NCBI GenBank assembly: GCA_001800515.1
Contig: MGVN01000125.1
Span: forward strand, 1 to 7,510
Length of the DNA: 7,510 nt
Direction of reading: 5' to 3'
Source: Elusimicrobia bacterium RIFOXYB2_FULL_49_7
GTDB lineage: Bacteria > Fibrobacterota > OXYB2-FULL-49-7
Shown here: one piece after another, positions 5,062 through 7,510 of the stretch
Position numbering within the stretch: position 1 is the stretch's first letter
How the letters are laid out: every line of letters begins with the position of its first letter
Notes under the pieces: generated by a model
Told to the model about the DNA's origin: nothing
What the model saw: the letters and a program-made list of their open reading frames with translations, nothing else
Databases searched by the model: none
Program-made: the position numbers and the translations under genes

Positions 5062-5090
5062 TTGTCAAATAGAACGAAATAACCTATAAT
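5062..5090 (+). promoter_or_regulatory. Sigma70-type promoter of the lytic transglycosylase operon
   Basis: TTGTCA (5062-5067) and TATAAT (5085-5090) are separated by exactly 17 bp, a near-consensus housekeeping promoter. Transcription would start near 5097, leaving a leader of about 55 nt. The leader contains the hairpin GGCAC (5110-5114) / GTGCC (5121-5125) with a 6-nt loop, then GAGGAA (5145-5150) before ATG 5154. It should drive the transglycosylase and the overlapping methyltransferase gene. Confidence 0.8.
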
Positions 5091-5153
5091 ATGAGCGTCA
5101 AAAACCGGCGGCACTGCCATGTGCCTTGCCTTAATTGAATTACAGAGGAAATT

Positions 5154-6566
5154 ATGCATAGTGAGAAGGCAGTAAAGAGAGTTGTCATGTGCGCGCTCCT
5201 TGCGGGCCTGGTGGCCGCGCCGCAGCTTATGGCTCAAGATGAGACGGGTGCTCAGGAGCCGCAGGTGTGCGATGACGTTGCTGCAGAAGAAGGCCCGCTT
5301 GCTTCCGAAGACGAGATCGGGGAAGAAGATACGCTTGAGAATGATAAGGTCGGGCGGGAGGCGGAAGAAACGGAAAAACTGTACAGAAAAGCAGTACTCA
5401 CTTATGAGCAGGGCGATAAGGAAACAGCGGCCAGGCTCTATAAAGAAGTGCTCCTGTCCCTGCAGGGCGAGCTGTTCAATGTGGATGCTTTCTACCGCAT
5501 GCGGGCAGGATTCGAGGATATATTCTATTCTCTGCGTACTCTCCCGCAGGCACCTGCCGCTGCTTCCGGAGTGGGAGCGTCGCACTACCGCATCCCGATA
5601 GATGCGGAGAATGACCTGGTGAAGAAGTATCTGAAGATCTATACCACAGGCGGTTCGAAAGCGAATGTGAAAAAAGCGTTGGAGCGTTCGGGCAGGTACC
5701 GGGAGATGATCCTCAGGATACTGAAAGAATACGACCTGCCCGAAGAGCTTGTCTATCTTCCCGTCGTCGAGAGCCTGTACAGCAATAACGACCTCTCGTG
5801 GGCGGGAGCATTGGGATTGTGGCAGCTGATGCCTGCGCGGGCGCGCCACCAGGGTTTGAAGATGAATTACTGGATAGACGAACGCAAGGATCCGGAGAAA
5901 GCGACACGCGCTGCGGCGCGCTATCTCAAGGACCTGTACCTGATGTTCGATAATTGGCACCTGGCGCTCGCGGCGTACAACAGGGGAGAGTACGGCCTTG
6001 CGCGCGATCTGCAGTTCTCGAAGGCAACGAACATTACTCAAATGAGCGAGCGCAACGCCGTCCCGAGAGAGACGGAGAATTTTGTGCCGCAATTCATCAC
6101 AAGCACGCTTATCGGCGATAACCCGGAGAAATATGGTTTTGATATTCAATACGAGCAGCCGCTGCGCTATGACGAGGTAACGGTGAACGCGGTGATCGAC
6201 CTTGCGGTGATAGCCAAGTGCGCGGGTGCCGACCTTGCCACCATCAGGGAGCTGAACCCTGCGCTGAAAGCGTGGTGCACGCCGCACAGTTATCCGGATT
6301 TCACGCTTAAGATCCCCGCGGGCACAAAGGCGGCGTTCCAGACGAACCTTGCGCAGGTAAAAGAGCTTAACCCCACGCAGGGATACATAAAGTACCGGGT
6401 GGTCAAAGGCGACTGCTTAAGCAAGATCGCAAAAAAATTCAATACGACCGTGGGGAGTATCAAAGAGGATAACAGGCTCGCCAAGCAGAAATTCCTCCGG
6501 GTCGGACAGACGCTCATGATCCGTCCGGGAAGAAAATATTTTGCAGGGAAAGAGAAACGGGGCTGA
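5154..6566 (+). CDS. mltD: MltD-like lytic murein transglycosylase with LysM domain
   Basis: The product is 470 aa. It cleaves the MurNAc-GlcNAc bond of peptidoglycan with formation of a 1,6-anhydro product, in cell-wall turnover. Residues 1-27 are a signal peptide (cleavage near LMA-QD), not a lipoprotein signal. Residues 28-70 are acidic and low-complexity; 71-103 look like one TPR-type helix pair (EKLYRKAVLTYEQGDKETAA). The catalytic SLT/GH23 domain spans about 183-310: LPVVES with catalytic Glu206, AGALGLWQLMP (217-227), DERKDPEKAT (242-251) and LALAAYNRGE (270-279). Residues 338-395 resemble the degenerate LysM-like region of MltD proteins (ELNPALKAW). A LysM domain that binds peptidoglycan sits at 412-457, with Cys421 where GDT is usual and GQTLMI at its end. 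ATG 5154 follows GAGGAA. Its stop overlaps the next start (TGATG). Confidence 0.93.
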   Translation: MHSEKAVKRVVMCALLAGLVAAPQLMAQDETGAQEPQVCDDVAAEEGPLASEDEIGEEDTLENDKVGREAEETEKLYRKAVLTYEQGDKETAARLYKEVLLSLQGELFNVDAFYRMRAGFEDIFYSLRTLPQAPAAASGVGASHYRIPIDAENDLVKKYLKIYTTGGSKANVKKALERSGRYREMILRILKEYDLPEELVYLPVVESLYSNNDLSWAGALGLWQLMPARARHQGLKMNYWIDERKDPEKATRAAARYLKDLYLMFDNWHLALAAYNRGEYGLARDLQFSKATNITQMSERNAVPRETENFVPQFITSTLIGDNPEKYGFDIQYEQPLRYDEVTVNAVIDLAVIAKCAGADLATIRELNPALKAWCTPHSYPDFTLKIPAGTKAAFQTNLAQVKELNPTQGYIKYRVVKGDCLSKIAKKFNTTVGSIKEDNRLAKQKFLRVGQTLMIRPGRKYFAGKEKRG

Positions 6567-7321
6567 TGGAACCTTTGCTTATCACCTCGCGAACGAACGC
6601 GCGGATAAAGCATCTTAAAAAATTGATGGCTGATAAGGAGTACCGCGCCTCCTGCGGCGAGTACGTGATCGAAGGCAGGCGCGTGCTCGATACCGTGCGT
6701 TCCCCGCTCGAGATCTATGTCGAGGAAAACGCCGAAGTGCCTGCGATCGAGTGCAGAAAAACGTACCGTGTTGCAGCGCAGGTATTCGCCTCCCTTGCTT
6801 CTACCGAACACAGTCAGGGAGTGATCGTTGTCGCGCGCATCGCCATAAAGGGGCCGGACGCTCTGGACCCCGCTGCACGCTATATCCTTTTTGATGCACT
6901 GCAGGACCCGGGCAACATGGGGTCTATCATTCGGACAGCCTGTGCTTTTGGCATCAAGGGGGTCATACTGACCCCTGGCTGCGTGGACCCTTTTTCGCCG
7001 AAAGTGGTGCGTTCTGCTGCCAGCGGCATCGAAAAAATAGACATTATAAGGATCGCCGCGCTCTCAGAACTCGAGGGCTGCACCCTCATCGGCGCGGACA
7101 TGGGCGGCAAAGCCCTCACGGGATTTGCGTGGCCCTCCTCGTTTATACTCGCCATCGGCAGCGAAGCGCACGGCCTCTCGCCTGAGACGCGTCGGCGCGT
7201 TTCTTCTCTCATCTCGATCCCCATGCCCGGAGCTATGGAATCCCTCAATGCCGCGGTCGCAGCCGGCATCCTGCTTTTTGCCGCTTCGGTTGACCCTTCT
7301 GCCAAAGATAAGATACAATAA
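6566..7321 (+). CDS. SpoU/TrmH-family rRNA or tRNA 2'-O-ribose methyltransferase
   Basis: The product is 251 aa, a normal length for the family. Residues 1-90 are the substrate-binding part (LLITSRTNARIKHLKKL, EGRRVLDTV). The SPOUT methylase domain follows with its three motifs: DPGNMGSIIRTA (114-125) with Asn117 and Arg123, AIGSEAHGLSPE (196-207), and ISIPMPGAMESLNAAVAAGI (216-235). These form the trefoil knot that binds S-adenosylmethionine. The family methylates a ribose 2'-OH in rRNA (RlmB-type, 23S) or tRNA (TrmH-type); which one cannot be told here. ATG 6566 overlaps the upstream TGA as TGATG with only a weak ribosome binding site, so it is probably co-translated with the transglycosylase. 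The pairing has no obvious shared pathway. Confidence 0.93.
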   Translation: MEPLLITSRTNARIKHLKKLMADKEYRASCGEYVIEGRRVLDTVRSPLEIYVEENAEVPAIECRKTYRVAAQVFASLASTEHSQGVIVVARIAIKGPDALDPAARYILFDALQDPGNMGSIIRTACAFGIKGVILTPGCVDPFSPKVVRSAASGIEKIDIIRIAALSELEGCTLIGADMGGKALTGFAWPSSFILAIGSEAHGLSPETRRRVSSLISIPMPGAMESLNAAVAAGILLFAASVDPSAKDKIQ

Positions 7322-7382
7322 AAGTGAGTGATAGTTTCCTTCTCTGCAGCGTTTCCGGCGCGGCATGAAGGAGGGGGGGACA

Positions 7383-7510
7383 ATGCAAAGCCAGCAAGCA
7401 GCAGTGGAATTAAAAAGTGTTATGGCGGCCGCGGAGGATGACCGTTCCTTCAGGACATTTGTGAAGGCGGTAAAAACTGCGGGGCTCGATAAGATACTCT
7501 CCGGCGATAC
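7383..7510 (+). CDS. Fasciclin (FAS1) domain protein, N-terminal fragment
   Basis: The gene runs off the right edge; 42 codons are visible. ATG 7383 follows a strong AAGGAGG (7368-7374) with an 8-nt gap. The sequence has the typical FAS1 opening: LKSVMAAAEDDRSFRTFVKAVKTAGLDKILSGD, written here in parts: residues 10-20 LKSVMAAAEDD, then SFRTFVKAVKTAGL, then the KILSGD turn that precedes the usual TVFAP motif (outside the window). FAS1 domains are usually extracellular adhesion modules. No signal peptide precedes the domain, so this copy may be cytoplasmic or exported by another route. The 61-nt gap from the methyltransferase has no clear terminator, so read-through is possible. Confidence 0.75.
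   Translation, partial: MQSQQAAVELKSVMAAAEDDRSFRTFVKAVKTAGLDKILSGD

Noticed and set aside
5110..5125. Riboswitch or attenuator in the transglycosylase leader
   Set aside because: Only a single 5-bp hairpin is present, with no T-run or known riboswitch consensus, in a leader of about 55 nt.
5058..6287. Long - strand open frame (409 codons) opposite the lytic transglycosylase
   Set aside because: The + strand has a complete, motif-rich MltD-like protein with its own promoter and ribosome binding site. The antisense translation is rich in Arg, His and Leu with no recognisable domain, so it is a codon-bias shadow.

Overview
This window joins two blocks of different character. The left block (about 1-3378) looks like the distal end of a tailed-phage or prophage genome. 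It holds nine tightly packed genes, all on the + strand, ending in an M15-type endolysin. The right block (about 3379-7510) looks like an ordinary Gram-negative bacterial chromosome: a tRNA-Thr, a periplasmic substrate-binding protein, an MltD-type lytic transglycosylase, a SpoU/TrmH-family RNA methyltransferase and the start of a fasciclin-domain gene. Signal peptides, a lipoprotein with an outer-membrane-type sorting residue and an MltD-like enzyme point to a diderm bacterium. I cannot name the phylum from this sequence. By eye the left block is somewhat more AT-rich than the right, which fits an inserted element.

Layout of the left block. It starts with the C-terminal end of an unrecognised protein (1-309). 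Next come a membrane-anchored LamG-fold protein (302-1081), an exported protein of unknown function (1074-1514) and a small coiled-coil protein with one membrane helix (1526-1792, a holin or XhlA-like candidate). A lipoprotein with a second, internal membrane helix follows (1799-2314, a unimolecular-spanin-like candidate). The block ends with a 68-aa protein (2307-2513), two small Cys-motif proteins (2520-2705, 2677-2823) and the endolysin (2820-3245). Genes overlap or abut throughout, so they are probably one transcript. A holin-like protein, a spanin-like protein and an endolysin together suggest a host-lysis cassette. LamG folds commonly bind glycans or other surface ligands.

The junction. 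A tRNA-Thr(TGT) lies on the - strand at 3379-3451 with its 3' end facing the phage-like block. Tyrosine-recombinase phages and islands commonly integrate at a tRNA 3' end, so this is a plausible attachment junction. Between endolysin and tRNA lie short tandem repeats of about 15 bp. No integrase is in the window, and the partner att copy would lie outside it.

Layout of the right block. An unexplained gap of about 275 nt separates the tRNA from the substrate-binding protein (3727-4914, - strand). A divergent promoter region (4915-5153) then leads into the lytic transglycosylase (5154-6566) and the methyltransferase (6566-7321), whose start and stop codons overlap. The fasciclin-domain gene (7383 onward) runs off the right edge. 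I see no clearly new defence or regulatory system. The best candidates for novelty are the membrane and surface module at 302-2513 and the stretched metal-binding motif of the endolysin.
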